Assembly (NCBI GenBank): GCA_039962225.1
Contig: JAMPKV010000005.1
Location: forward strand, 62,001 to 126,000
Origin: Microcoleus sp. AS-A8
GTDB taxonomy: Bacteria > Cyanobacteriota > Cyanobacteriia > Cyanobacteriales > Coleofasciculaceae
Length of the DNA stretch: 64,000 bases
Direction of reading: 5' to 3'
Shown: positions 1 to 8,882 of the stretch, one piece after another
Position numbering within the stretch: the stretch's first letter is position 1
Layout: each line of letters starts with the position of its first letter
Made by a program: the position numbers and the translations under genes
The notes under the pieces: generated by a model
Told to the model about the DNA's origin: nothing
Seen by the model: the letters and a program-made list of their open reading frames with translations, nothing else
The model's database searches: none

Positions 1-1
1 A

Positions 2-412
2 TATCCTGGCATCAAGATTCTTTCAAAAGATCAGAATGCAGAAGGTAGCCGTGATGGTGGGTTGAGAGTCATGAGCGATTTGCTCACCTCCTTCGGAAAA
101 ATTGATGCAGTTTTTGCCATTAATGACCCTTGTGCTATTGGCGCAGAGCTAGCGGCTAAACAGGCGAAACGGGATGAGTTCTTTATTGTTGGCGTCGATG
201 GTGCACCTGAGGCTCTAGATGCACTGAAGCAGAGCAATAGTTTATTCGTTGCGACGGCGGCTCAAGATCCATTTCGCATGGCAGCCAAGGCCGTTGAGGT
301 TGGGAACGATATTCTCAAAGGGAATAAGCCTGCCAATCCCAACATTCTTATTCCAGTCAAACTCATCACTCGTGAAAATGTGAATCAGCATAAAGGCTGG
401 ACAAGTGAATAA
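2..412 (+). CDS. Sugar-binding protein of a ribose-type ABC importer, 3' part only
   Basis: The reading frame is open from the window edge, so the N-terminus with its signal peptide lies outside. The visible 136 residues match the C-terminal lobe of periplasmic binding protein family 4 (RbsB-like): the segment AVFAINDPCAIGA followed by VGVDGAPEALDAL is the usual hinge and ligand-contact region. It would bind a sugar in the periplasm and hand it to the permease encoded downstream. It is followed after 258 bp by an RbsA-type ATPase and an RbsC-type permease on the same strand, so it is almost certainly their partner. The sugar cannot be named from sequence: ribose, xylose, galactose, inositol and others are all used by this family. 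Confidence 0.85.
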   Translation, partial: YPGIKILSKDQNAEGSRDGGLRVMSDLLTSFGKIDAVFAINDPCAIGAELAAKQAKRDEFFIVGVDGAPEALDALKQSNSLFVATAAQDPFRMAAKAVEVGNDILKGNKPANPNILIPVKLITRENVNQHKGWTSE

Positions 413-510
413 ACGGGCTTGTGTTGTTAATTCCATACATTGATGGATTGATAATCTCTCTATGTTGCAGCCTACTTCTACCAATTTTATAAACCAATGC
501 AACACTTAGG

Positions 511-609
511 AGATTCCCCTAAATTTTCCTTAAAAAGAGGGACTTTAAATCCTCCATTTATTCTTCCCTTTTTAAGCAGAGCTTTAGTGAGGGGCGCTAG
601 GGGGGATCT
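511..609. repeat. MITE-like palindromic element between transporter genes
   Basis: About 99 bp with nested inverted repeats. The outer ends are AGATTCCCCTAAA and CTAGGGGGGATCT, near-complements of each other. The inner arms are CTTAAAAAGAGGGA (529-542) and TTCCCTTTTTAAG (563-575). It has no coding capacity. Similar TTAAGGGGG / CCCCTTAA palindromes are dispersed in filamentous cyanobacterial genomes; that is general knowledge, not a search result. It sits between the binding-protein gene and the ATPase gene, where a strong hairpin could lower expression of the downstream genes or protect the upstream mRNA. Confidence 0.6.
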
Positions 610-670
610 AATCTATAGCATCATCAAAAAAATTGGTACTACATAAACCTTACAATTACAGGGATTTCTG

Positions 671-2215
671 ATGGCAAGTAGCACTCAACCTTCAATAAAA
701 ACTAAACCTGTACTCGAAATGCAAGGGATTACAAAAACCTTTCACGGTTTCACAGCCTTGCATGATGTCAATCTAACTATTTACCCAGGGGAAGTTCACG
801 CCCTCATGGGTGAAAATGGTGCAGGCAAGAGTACGCTGATGAAAATTTTGGCTGGAGCCTACATAGCCGATGCAGGTGCCATCAAAATTGACGGTCAAAC
901 GGTTAGGATGACAGACCCTGGTCAAGCTAGAGAATTGGGTATAGCTATTATCTATCAAGAGCTTAATCTTGCTCCCAATCTCACGGTTGCTGAAAACATT
1001 TTTATGGGTAGCGAAATTAGGAAAGGAGGTACCCTAATTGACCCAGACGGAATGCGACGTAAGGCGGCGGAGGTACTGGAAAACCTTGACGCGAGTTTTG
1101 ATGCAGGAGACTTGGTTTCCAGCCTTTCAATTGCAGAACAACAGCAAGTTGAAATAGCTAGGGCGCTCAAAGATAAGAGCCGCATCCTAGTAATGGATGA
1201 GCCAACAGCAGCGCTTTCAGACCGCGAGACAGAGAAGCTTTTCGAGGTTGTTCGCCGCTTACGGAATGAGGGTATTGCGATTATTTACATTAGCCATCGG
1301 ATGGAAGAGATTTATGCCCTTGCCGATCGCGTTAGTGTGATCCGAGATGGTGGGTACATTGGCTCTCTGGAAAAAAGTGAAATTTCTGCCGCTCGCCTCG
1401 TGGAAATGATGGTGGGTCGTCCTTTACAGGATTTGTACGAACATAAGCGTCAAACAACTCCTGGTCCAGTTGTCCTTGAGGTAACGCATTTAAGTGATGG
1501 GCGCAAGGTAAAATCTGCAAGTTTTCAACTTCATGCTGGCGAAATTGTTGGTTTAGCGGGCTTGGTTGGCGCAGGTAGAACTGAAATTGCTCGTCTTATT
1601 TTTGGTGCTGACCGAAAGGCTAGCGGTGAAATCAAACTGGAAGGTCGTTCACTAAATATCTCGACACCCGATGATGCAATTAAAGCGGGAATTGCCTATG
1701 TACCAGAAGATCGGAAGCATCTAGGTCTATTTCTAGAGATTAGTTCTGGTGAAAATATCACCATGAATGTCCTTGGTCGAGAGGCAAAAGCTGGCATTAT
1801 CAACTCGAAATCACTTTTTAGAATTGTGGCTGACGCCGTTAATAACTTGGGGATTCGTCTTGCCAGTCCAAGCATCAGGGCAATGGATTTATCTGGGGGA
1901 AATCAACAGAAGTTATTGCTAGCACGTTGGTTAGCGATTAACCCGAAGGTACTTTTACTAGATGAACCAACACGAGGGGTAGACATTGGTGCAAAAAGCG
2001 AAATTTATCGAATTATTAGCGAGCTAGCAGCAAACGGTGTCGCCATTTTAATGATTTCCAGCGAGCTGCCGGAAATTGTGGGAATGAGCGATCGCGTATT
2101 AGTCATGCGTGCGGGAAGCCTGGTGGGTGAAGTAGGCGGCTCAACCGGGGAAGCCATTACGCAAGAGAACATTATGGCTTATGCCACAGGGGCAAGAGAG
2201 GTAGTAAAATCATGA
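671..2215 (+). CDS. Ribose-type sugar ABC importer, double ATPase subunit (RbsA/MglA-like)
   Basis: This 514-residue protein has two tandem ABC ATPase domains, as usual for carbohydrate importers of the CUT2 class. The first half has Walker [10 protein letters not shown] (about residues 47-55), a signature-like [15 protein letters not shown] and Walker [11 protein letters not shown]. The second half has the degenerate Walker [10 protein letters not shown], without the lysine, which is typical of the family's inactive second site, then signature [15 protein letters not shown] near residue 406 and Walker [12 protein letters not shown]. It would power sugar import from the cytoplasmic side. The stop overlaps the permease start by 4 bp (ATGA), which indicates translational coupling. 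The substrate is unknown. Confidence 0.93.
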   Translation: MASSTQPSIKTKPVLEMQGITKTFHGFTALHDVNLTIYPGEVHALMGENGAGKSTLMKILAGAYIADAGAIKIDGQTVRMTDPGQARELGIAIIYQELNLAPNLTVAENIFMGSEIRKGGTLIDPDGMRRKAAEVLENLDASFDAGDLVSSLSIAEQQQVEIARALKDKSRILVMDEPTAALSDRETEKLFEVVRRLRNEGIAIIYISHRMEEIYALADRVSVIRDGGYIGSLEKSEISAARLVEMMVGRPLQDLYEHKRQTTPGPVVLEVTHLSDGRKVKSASFQLHAGEIVGLAGLVGAGRTEIARLIFGADRKASGEIKLEGRSLNISTPDDAIKAGIAYVPEDRKHLGLFLEISSGENITMNVLGREAKAGIINSKSLFRIVADAVNNLGIRLASPSIRAMDLSGGNQQKLLLARWLAINPKVLLLDEPTRGVDIGAKSEIYRIISELAANGVAILMISSELPEIVGMSDRVLVMRAGSLVGEVGGSTGEAITQENIMAYATGAREVVKS

Positions 2216-3216
2216 GTCAAACAGAAGTAAGAACCACCAGAAATGGAACAAGCGATCGCCAGAGAGCAAGTAAACGTCAAGCTTGGAGAAATTTCATCCA
2301 AGTTGCCGGTATCCTACCGATTTTGCTTGTCATCTGTATCGTTTTTTCCCTTGTTTCGCCCAGCTTTCTTTCTCCAGGGAATCTGATTAATGTCATTCGG
2401 CAAGCCTCCATCAATATTGTGCTGGCTACTGGGATGACATTTGTGATTTTGACGGGAGGAATTGACCTTTCAGTCGGGTCAATTTTAGGCGTGACGGCAG
2501 TAGTCGGAGTGCTTGTCTCGTTAATTCCAGGTGCGGGTTTGTTCGCCGTCCCGGCTGCCCTACTAGCGGGAGTGTGTTTGGGATTACTGAACGGAGCGCT
2601 GATTGCCTATTTGGGTTTACCTCCTTTCATCGTGACACTCGGTTCTTACACGGCTTTACGAGGTGTTGCTTATTTAGTTGCCAATGGCACTACAGTTATT
2701 AATCGAAATCTAAATTTTGCTTGGATAGGTAACAATTATTTCGGCCCAATTCCGTGGCTAGTTGTAATTGCATTGTTGGCCGTCGTAGCCAGTTGGTTTG
2801 TCTTAAGACGGACAGTACTGGGGAGGCATATTTACGCCGTGGGCGGTAATATCCGGGCGGCACGACTAACAGGAATTAAAGTAAGCCAGGTGCTGTTATT
2901 TGTCTATGGCGTCAGTGGGTTGCTTTCCGGTTTAGGGGGAATTATGAGTGCGTCGCGCCTCTACAGTGCGACGGGTATGTTGGGGCAAGGCTATGAACTC
3001 GATGCGATCGCTGCTGTAATTTTAGGAGGAACAAGCTTCACGGGTGGCATTGGAACTATTTGGGGGACTCTCCTCGGTGCCTTAATTATCGCCCTACTCA
3101 ACAATGGATTAACCCTGATGAACGTGTCCTTTTTCTGGCAGTTAGTGGTCAAGGGTCTTGTGATTATTATCGCCGTGACTATTGACAGACTTCGTACCCG
3201 TTCTAGCGCAGCGTGA
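2212..3216 (+). CDS. Ribose-type sugar ABC importer permease (RbsC-like)
   Basis: This 334-residue integral membrane protein has multiple hydrophobic segments and the family-typical stretch [16 protein letters not shown] near residue 77, plus [19 protein letters not shown] near residue 265, both hallmarks of the BPD_transp_2 permeases of CUT2 importers. A charged cytoplasmic N-terminus of about 30 residues precedes the first membrane segment. It overlaps the ATPase gene by ATGA and is the last gene of the operon. Length is normal for the family. It should form the homodimeric membrane pore for the sugar bound by the protein encoded at the window's left edge. Confidence 0.93.
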   Translation: MSQTEVRTTRNGTSDRQRASKRQAWRNFIQVAGILPILLVICIVFSLVSPSFLSPGNLINVIRQASINIVLATGMTFVILTGGIDLSVGSILGVTAVVGVLVSLIPGAGLFAVPAALLAGVCLGLLNGALIAYLGLPPFIVTLGSYTALRGVAYLVANGTTVINRNLNFAWIGNNYFGPIPWLVVIALLAVVASWFVLRRTVLGRHIYAVGGNIRAARLTGIKVSQVLLFVYGVSGLLSGLGGIMSASRLYSATGMLGQGYELDAIAAVILGGTSFTGGIGTIWGTLLGALIIALLNNGLTLMNVSFFWQLVVKGLVIIIAVTIDRLRTRSSAA

Positions 3217-3269
3217 GGGTACAAAAAGGTAAATTATAGCCCCTTACTCAGGGGGCAAAGAATCACTGG

Positions 3270-3308
3270 CCAAGGGAGATTAACTGAGTCGGATATCCTC
3301 TCCCTTGG
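3270..3308. terminator. Stem-loop between convergent rbsC-like and wzc-like genes
   Basis: Perfect 10-bp arms CCAAGGGAGA (3270-3279) and TCTCCCTTGG (3299-3308) with a 19-nt loop. It lies between two convergent genes, as expected of a bidirectional terminator. No long T-run follows on either strand, so the call rests on position and stem strength. Confidence 0.5.
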
Positions 3309-3439
3309 TAAATTCTCACCCGTCATATCACATCCAATGATGAAACAGACTTGCTGATACAAGCCTCTTGGTTAGGAACATAAGACACCATTTCTGGATG
3401 GGATAAAGATGTTGATGAAGCTTTACACAGTGGTTCCGA

Positions 3440-5788
3440 TTATTTTTCTAAATTCACAGGTTCAGCATTTTTAGGGTTTCCCTCATACTGAATCGGTGAG
3501 CCAGAGACGAGTTGAGCAGTTCTTTGGGTTTTCCAATCCTCTTTGTTTGCCCCACGAGCTGACTTGGATGCATAGCTGTTCTGGGAACTATTATCCCCAT
3601 TCGCCACAACTCCAATCAGGTTCAACTTACTCAACATAGCTGTAGCCTGTGTGAGTTCGCTTCGGGTGATTTGCCCCATGCGTGCAACCAGCACCACACC
3701 CCGGCAATAGGATGCGGTTAAAATCGAATCCACTAAACCCAGAACTGGAGGAGCATCGACCAGTACCAAGTCATAGGTCTGCTCAAACGCTGCCATCAAT
3801 TCTCCCATGCGTGGGGAACTCAACAGGTTGGCTGGATCGGCTGGGATTGGCCCAGAGGTGATGACATCAATGTACGCACTTGAAGAATGAAGACTCGCCT
3901 GGATCGGGCGAGGAGCATCACTGGAGAGTAGGCTTGAGAGCCCATAATCATTAGGAAGATTGAGTTTTTCGTGTAGCGTTGGATTGCGTAAATCGGCATC
4001 AATCAGCAGTACTCGCTGATGTAAACGAGCTGCACTAATGGCTAAACCCAAAGCCAGGGTTGATTTTCCTTCGCCCGCGACGGCTGATGTGACCATCAGA
4101 GAGCGGAGCGTCGAAACAGAATTCAGAAGTTGAATGTTTTTATAAATCAGGTCTAGGGATTGCCAAGACGGTGACCAATGGAGGACTTCAATCGTCCAAG
4201 GTGCTAGCACTTTTGGCTTGCCAAAAGGCAATTTGATGATGGGTTGATTCCCGACAGGTTCTAAAGCTTGGGACTTACCGAAAGGCAGAAGCAACCTCGG
4301 TTCGCTTTTTTTCACTTTTGGCAACTCTGGAGTCATACCCAACACAGGTAAGGCAACTTGCTGTTTTAACTCATCAGAATTGCGAACCGCATCATCCATT
4401 GTTTCACGGATAAAGGCGGCAATTCCACCCAACATTACCCCAGCTACCGCACCCAGTAAAATTATTTGTCCTTTTTTCGGACCCGTTTTCTCTCCTAGTA
4501 GAGGTTGCTCAACAACTTGCCAATCAAATCCTCCCCTGGCAATTTCTAAACTCAATTCTTGTCTTGCTTTCTCTAACTGATCGAGGGTTTCGCGCTTCAG
4601 TTTTATTTCGGGTTGGAGACGATTGTAATCGGCTAGCACACTGGGAAAGCGTTGCAGCTCTACACGGAGTTGCTGCTCTTTCTCGGCTAGCGTCTGTTCG
4701 CGTGCCATGAGTCCCCGGATACTACTCTGTAGCTCAAGAAGCTTGTTTGTGAGGCCCACGTCCGTCTCACCTAGTTGTCCTTCACTAAGAAGGTTTTCTC
4801 CCTTGAGTTGAGAAGAATCCTCCCCAACAGTACGCTGCCCTTCTTCCTCTAGTAGAGCAAGCTGCTGCTGACGCTGAAACAAGAGCTTTTGAATTGTTGG
4901 GTTGTCATCGGTGAAGCGTTTTCGCTGCTCGGCAAGCGCCAAGTCTGTTTTTTGAATCTCGTTGAGTAATGATTGGTAACGAGTAGACTGGCTCAAACGT
5001 GAGGAGACGAGAGCATCTTTTGGAGAACGGGCAACCTGCTGCTGTAGGGTGTTGTAGTTAGCCTGAAGCTCCCGATATTGAGCCTGGTTTTTCCGGCGTT
5101 CGTCTTGAATAGCGTTCAGAGCATCTGCCAGAGCTTTCGTTTGTGTGTCTGGCTCAATCAGATTCTGAGTTTTGCGAAACTTTTCTAACGCGGCCTCAGA
5201 CTGAGTAACGCTTAAACGAGCTTTGGGTAATTGCTCATCAATAAAAGCAAGACCTTTGGCTAAACGTACTCTCTGTTGCTCTCGGTTGTAATCTAAATAA
5301 ACTCGCTGTACTGCCTGGAGAACTTTTTGCGTTTTAACTGGATCGTTAGCGGTATAAGTAGCTTCAAAAATCTTGGTTTTGCTATCATCCTCACTACCCT
5401 CAACCTGAAACACGCTTAAGGTTTTTTTAAGCTCCTTGATTGTCAGATCTGGGTAATCAGGGCGCAGTAAGTCTACGGCTTTTTGCAGAAGCTGTGAACC
5501 CTGCATTAGGTTAAGCTGAGTCGCACTGTCTACCTCAATGTTGGGATCGACAATCTGCTTATCTGCTCCCTCTTGCCCGTCTTGTTTTTTGCTTTGATAA
5601 TTGGGTTCTACTAGCAGTTGGAGAGAGCTTACATAGGTTGACTTAGTCGTAAAAGCTTTGGCGGTAGCAATACCCAAAGCAAGGCACAATATACCGAGTA
5701 ACCAAAGCCGTCGCCGGATTAATATAGAAAAAAGCTGTCCATACCCTGGATCTGTTTCAGGCACTGTGTTGAGATTGCTTTGAGTCAT
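3440..5788 (-). CDS. Wzc-type polysaccharide co-polymerase with BY-kinase domain
   Basis: About 782 residues. The N-terminal Wzz domain starts with a membrane helix near residue 30 and is followed by a long coiled-coil periplasmic region (about 170-430), a second membrane helix (GAVAGVMLGGIAAF, near 440-455) and a cytoplasmic bacterial tyrosine kinase domain with Walker A AGEGKST (near 570) and Walker A' DADLR (near 598). Such proteins control chain length and export of capsule or exopolysaccharide. The C-terminal tail holds only two tyrosines, not the usual dense cluster, so autophosphorylation may be reduced. An ATG nine bases upstream is possible, but AGGAG sits 9 nt before the chosen ATG and directly abuts the other. 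It lies 27 bp downstream of a glycosyltransferase gene, probably one operon. Confidence 0.9.
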   Translation of the reverse strand: MTQSNLNTVPETDPGYGQLFSILIRRRLWLLGILCLALGIATAKAFTTKSTYVSSLQLLVEPNYQSKKQDGQEGADKQIVDPNIEVDSATQLNLMQGSQLLQKAVDLLRPDYPDLTIKELKKTLSVFQVEGSEDDSKTKIFEATYTANDPVKTQKVLQAVQRVYLDYNREQQRVRLAKGLAFIDEQLPKARLSVTQSEAALEKFRKTQNLIEPDTQTKALADALNAIQDERRKNQAQYRELQANYNTLQQQVARSPKDALVSSRLSQSTRYQSLLNEIQKTDLALAEQRKRFTDDNPTIQKLLFQRQQQLALLEEEGQRTVGEDSSQLKGENLLSEGQLGETDVGLTNKLLELQSSIRGLMAREQTLAEKEQQLRVELQRFPSVLADYNRLQPEIKLKRETLDQLEKARQELSLEIARGGFDWQVVEQPLLGEKTGPKKGQIILLGAVAGVMLGGIAAFIRETMDDAVRNSDELKQQVALPVLGMTPELPKVKKSEPRLLLPFGKSQALEPVGNQPIIKLPFGKPKVLAPWTIEVLHWSPSWQSLDLIYKNIQLLNSVSTLRSLMVTSAVAGEGKSTLALGLAISAARLHQRVLLIDADLRNPTLHEKLNLPNDYGLSSLLSSDAPRPIQASLHSSSAYIDVITSGPIPADPANLLSSPRMGELMAAFEQTYDLVLVDAPPVLGLVDSILTASYCRGVVLVARMGQITRSELTQATAMLSKLNLIGVVANGDNSSQNSYASKSARGANKEDWKTQRTAQLVSGSPIQYEGNPKNAEPVNLEK

Positions 5789-5815
5789 TTCTACCATCTC
5801 CTAGGGAGAAACAGC

Positions 5816-6931
5816 CTAATGGAGTAAACTGTACGAGCGATGTGAGCGGCAGATATCTTCAATGACCTGCTCCACTTTATTAAAGAATACTTCTTCTGAA
5901 AACTGACTGAGGGCATGTTCCCGAATTTCTCTATAGTCCCAATTAATTTTACTGGCTTCAAGCAATGCTGCTTGAATGGATTCCGGTGTTTGCCGAGAGA
6001 AAAAGACTCCTGTCTTACCGGGTATTTGAGTATCGAGTACTCCACCCGCACCATAGGCAATCACCGGTGTGCCACTGGCATTAGCCTCTACTGGGACTAA
6101 GCCATAGTCTTCTAATGCCGCCACGATCACAGATCGAGCTCTAGCCATCAAAATACTTCGCTTGGAGTCGGGCACATGTCCTAAAAATTTAATGTTTTTC
6201 AAGGCTCTGCCTTCTAAGCGCTCCCGTTCTGGGCCATTCCCTGAAATTAATAAAGGCCATCCTAACCAATTAAAAGCTTCAACAATTACATCAATTCTCT
6301 TATAACTAATTAGACGGGCCGAGGCGAAATAAAAATCATCTTTCTCTTCTGAAAAAATGAATTTACTACTATCAATGGGGTAGTTAATAACCTGTGCTGG
6401 TTTTTTATAATACCTTTGGATTCGACGAGCGACAATGCTAGAGTTTGCTATGTAATAGTCGGGTTCTTGAGCATATTCAAGGTCTAACTTCTTGAGAGCT
6501 TTAAAAACGGGTTTAAGAAATGGATACATTTTGCGATATGTAGCATATTCTCGCAGATAAGTGTCGGTATCCCATAAAAAGCGAGTGACATTGTGGCAAA
6601 AGCAAATGTGTATAGCTCCTGGCCTTTTTTTCACCGCCTTAGCAAAGCTGGTGCTACTGCTAATAATCAGATCGTAATTTTCCAAATTAAAGGAGCGAAA
6701 AGCTTGAAAATATAAGGGAGCCAAAAGCCGGAAATATTTATATTTAATGGCTTCAGGAAGATTTTGCAATCCAGTTGTACGAATCTTACGCTCCCCAAAG
6801 TCAAGAGGCAGTTTTGGATCGTGTATAGATGTAAAGATGTCGGCATTGGGGTAGCGCTTACAAAGCAGTTCAAATACACGCTCTGCCCCACCTGGTTGCG
6901 TTAAATAATCGTGAACTAAAGCGATTTTCAT
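5816..6931 (-). CDS. GT4-family glycosyltransferase
   Basis: 371 residues with the GT-B fold pattern. The N-terminus MKIALVHDYLTQPGGAERV is the usual acceptor-domain start, and the C-terminal domain has the EX7E signature region EDYGLVPVEANASGTPVIA (near residue 275). It should transfer a sugar from a nucleotide sugar onto a lipid-linked oligosaccharide at the cytoplasmic membrane face. Donor and linkage cannot be read from sequence. It precedes the wzc-like gene in the same direction and is divergent from the hepC-like gene, so it is part of the exopolysaccharide locus. A candidate NtcA-type promoter lies upstream at 7369-7410. Confidence 0.88.
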   Translation of the reverse strand: MKIALVHDYLTQPGGAERVFELLCKRYPNADIFTSIHDPKLPLDFGERKIRTTGLQNLPEAIKYKYFRLLAPLYFQAFRSFNLENYDLIISSSTSFAKAVKKRPGAIHICFCHNVTRFLWDTDTYLREYATYRKMYPFLKPVFKALKKLDLEYAQEPDYYIANSSIVARRIQRYYKKPAQVINYPIDSSKFIFSEEKDDFYFASARLISYKRIDVIVEAFNWLGWPLLISGNGPERERLEGRALKNIKFLGHVPDSKRSILMARARSVIVAALEDYGLVPVEANASGTPVIAYGAGGVLDTQIPGKTGVFFSRQTPESIQAALLEASKINWDYREIREHALSQFSEEVFFNKVEQVIEDICRSHRSYSLLH

Positions 6932-7160
6932 AAGAGTGCACCCAACAGTTGCATTGTAGTGAGAACCAAAACAGTCCTTGAACCTTAAGATCGATTAATG
7001 AAAAAAGTCATCTCAGGAACATCAAGTCGCTATACCTGTTAGGTAAAAAACAAGAGAAATCTGCATTAGTTGCTTGATCGGGTTCTCAAGGTTCTCAGGA
7101 AACAAAAGAAACGCTTCTACTAGTCTAAATTATGTTAATGCTTGCCTATTTTACCTACAG

Positions 7161-7198
7161 AACCCTCCGAAAGTCTTGATCGTGCGGGAGGGGTTTTT
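7161..7198 (+). terminator. Possible terminator hairpin in the gt/hepC divergent region
   Basis: AACCCTCC (7161-7168) pairs, with one bulge, with GGAGGGGTT, followed on the plus strand by TTTTT. It resembles an intrinsic terminator, but no gene reading rightwards into it is visible, so it could end a small RNA or be chance. Confidence 0.3.
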
Positions 7199-7368
7199 CG
7201 TTTGACGATGCACGATCACATGTGAATGAACCTGTAGGTCAGCACGTTATTAGCGATTCAACCAGACTGGAAATTGGATAGGAACTTGAACCGACAACTG
7301 CCAAAGCTCAACTCCTCAGATGGATTAATTGACCTGGCCGTTAGCGTTGTGACGAAAGTCAAAATGAG

Positions 7369-7410
7369 ATTATAACACTTCACAACTTTGGTTCCTGTAT
7401 AGTATACTAC
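7369..7410 (-). promoter_or_regulatory. Candidate NtcA-activated promoter facing the gt-wzc operon
   Basis: A perfect GTA-N8-TAC palindrome lies at 7397-7410. Read on the minus strand, exactly 22 bp separate it from TATAAT (7369-7374). This is the class II NtcA promoter layout. The predicted start is near 7362, leaving a leader of about 430 nt before the glycosyltransferase start at 6931. The box also lies 149 bp upstream of the hepC-like gene on the other strand, where no matching -10 box was seen. Inference from motif and spacing only. Confidence 0.5.
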
Positions 7411-7558
7411 ATGGTTTTTACGTCCGCCAGTTTCTTTAAAAAACCTGTAAACGTTTTTTAAAGAAATCATGAAGATAAGTTTTCTTCTCTAGCTATTTCT
7501 TGTTAATATCTTACTCTTAGATAATAATGCAAGGGCTATCACTTTATTCGGAGGACTA

Positions 7559-8305
7559 GTGAGTACAATAAGTTTTGGGCTTCAACGCCAACGATTAAAA
7601 TTGCCTGAACAGCACCTAGAGCATCCATTAACTCAGTGCAAGCTTCAATGGAGACAAGGACAACTATTAGTTCAGCCTTGTCAAAATTTTCAACAGCTCC
7701 ATCTCCCTTCAGTCTCTAGTAAACAACGGCTTGTAGAGTGCTTAAAAAAGTCTCCCGTGCGACTCGTTCGCTTAGATCCTATGATGGGAGAGGCCGCTCT
7801 GAAGCACTGGGCTGAAGCTTGTGAGCAAGCCAAGAAGCCAGCATTTCTTTTACAGGGAACTATTGCCAAAAAGCTACCCAAAAAGCGAAATTCCTTGGCT
7901 GGGAGCGTGATCCGAGTCCTTGATTGGATAGCAGCTTTTGTGTTACTGCTCGGATTAAGCCCAGTGATGCTGGGGTTGATGGCCTTAATGTATGCCTATT
8001 CACCCAAGAACCTTTTTGCTTTTAGCTGGCACATTGGCTTACGTGGCAAACTTTTTAAGGCTCTCAAGTTGGACATAGCTCCTCATCATCCTAACTCTCG
8101 ACCTAGACCAATAGAACGCTGGATACGTAAATATCGCCTTGATAAAATACCGCAATTATTGAATGTACTGCGCGGTGAAATGAGTTTCCTCGGAGTACGT
8201 CCTCTAGCGTTATCTGAGGTCGTGCAACCGGGTTCAAAAGCTCAACAACCGATGAATGTACTCGATTGGGGACGAGCGTCTAGTGAATTTGTTGCTGAAG
8301 CCTAA
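7559..8305 (+). CDS. hepC: HepC-like sugar-phosphate (polyprenyl) transferase
   Basis: 248 residues with a soluble N-terminal part, one membrane segment (about 120-146) and the conserved C-terminal bacterial sugar transferase core, with KYRLDKIPQLLNVLRGEMSF followed by LGVRPLAL. This family starts a polysaccharide repeat unit by transferring sugar-1-phosphate to undecaprenyl phosphate. The short form with one membrane segment, followed by a HepA-like ABC exporter, is the arrangement of Anabaena hepC-hepA. The start is GTG, supported by GGAGGA 5 nt upstream. The name rests on family resemblance and gene order; its role here (envelope, sheath or released polysaccharide) is inferred. Confidence 0.75.
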   Translation: MSTISFGLQRQRLKLPEQHLEHPLTQCKLQWRQGQLLVQPCQNFQQLHLPSVSSKQRLVECLKKSPVRLVRLDPMMGEAALKHWAEACEQAKKPAFLLQGTIAKKLPKKRNSLAGSVIRVLDWIAAFVLLLGLSPVMLGLMALMYAYSPKNLFAFSWHIGLRGKLFKALKLDIAPHHPNSRPRPIERWIRKYRLDKIPQLLNVLRGEMSFLGVRPLALSEVVQPGSKAQQPMNVLDWGRASSEFVAEA

Positions 8306-8882
8306 TCAAAAATGAAACAGTGACGAGGCTGAGCCGAGGTTCGTTAAGATCTACCCTTCATAAACGGCCTAGACCTCCTGATAGCACACTATAATGCTCT
8401 CATTCTCATATTGATATACAGCAAGAATTCGTGATCGCGGCAGTGTGGCATGATACTCGCAATTAGAGAACAAACACTCTGCCTGTAGAATTCTCGCGTA
8501 AGTCCTGGTAAATTGTTTGAATGCTAGTCTCAAATTTTCAGCCGTTGGCTTAGCAATTTGTTACAAAGGGTTTACTTCAACTAACCCACTTCCTTTGGCT
8601 AGTCTCTACTCTTTTAACTTAACCCTTCTTAACATGATGAAATAGAGTTAACAAGGTTCTAAAGAGACTCAGCCGAATTCAAAGTCAGAGGTAGTTGCAG
8701 CTTAGTACTCCCCCAAGACATTGGAATAATTTACATGGTAAAAGTAGTTGATTTCCGCTGTAGGACTGCTATTGCTCAATTCATAAGCCGATGTCTAAGG
8801 TAGAAAGCTTGAGCCAACGTTTTGGCCTCCCTGAGTCATATCGGCTGGTCTGCCGTCCACGACTAATCTGACGAAAATTCCC
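8306..8882. other. 577-bp gap between hepC-like and hepA-like genes
   Basis: No convincing gene. Only short unconserved frames are present, for example 26 codons from the ATG at 8793. No perfect NtcA box was found. The length suggests a separate promoter and a long regulated leader for the hepA-like gene, but no motif can be assigned with confidence. Confidence 0.5.

Noticed and set aside
7258-7470. 70-codon minus-strand frame in the gt/hepC divergent region
   Set aside because: It overlaps the candidate NtcA promoter, has no ribosome binding site or recognisable features, and its composition looks like non-coding sequence.
8793-8873. 26-codon frame just upstream of the hepA-like gene as a leader peptide
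   Set aside because: No Shine-Dalgarno and no regulatory codon pattern, so there is no reason to prefer it over chance.
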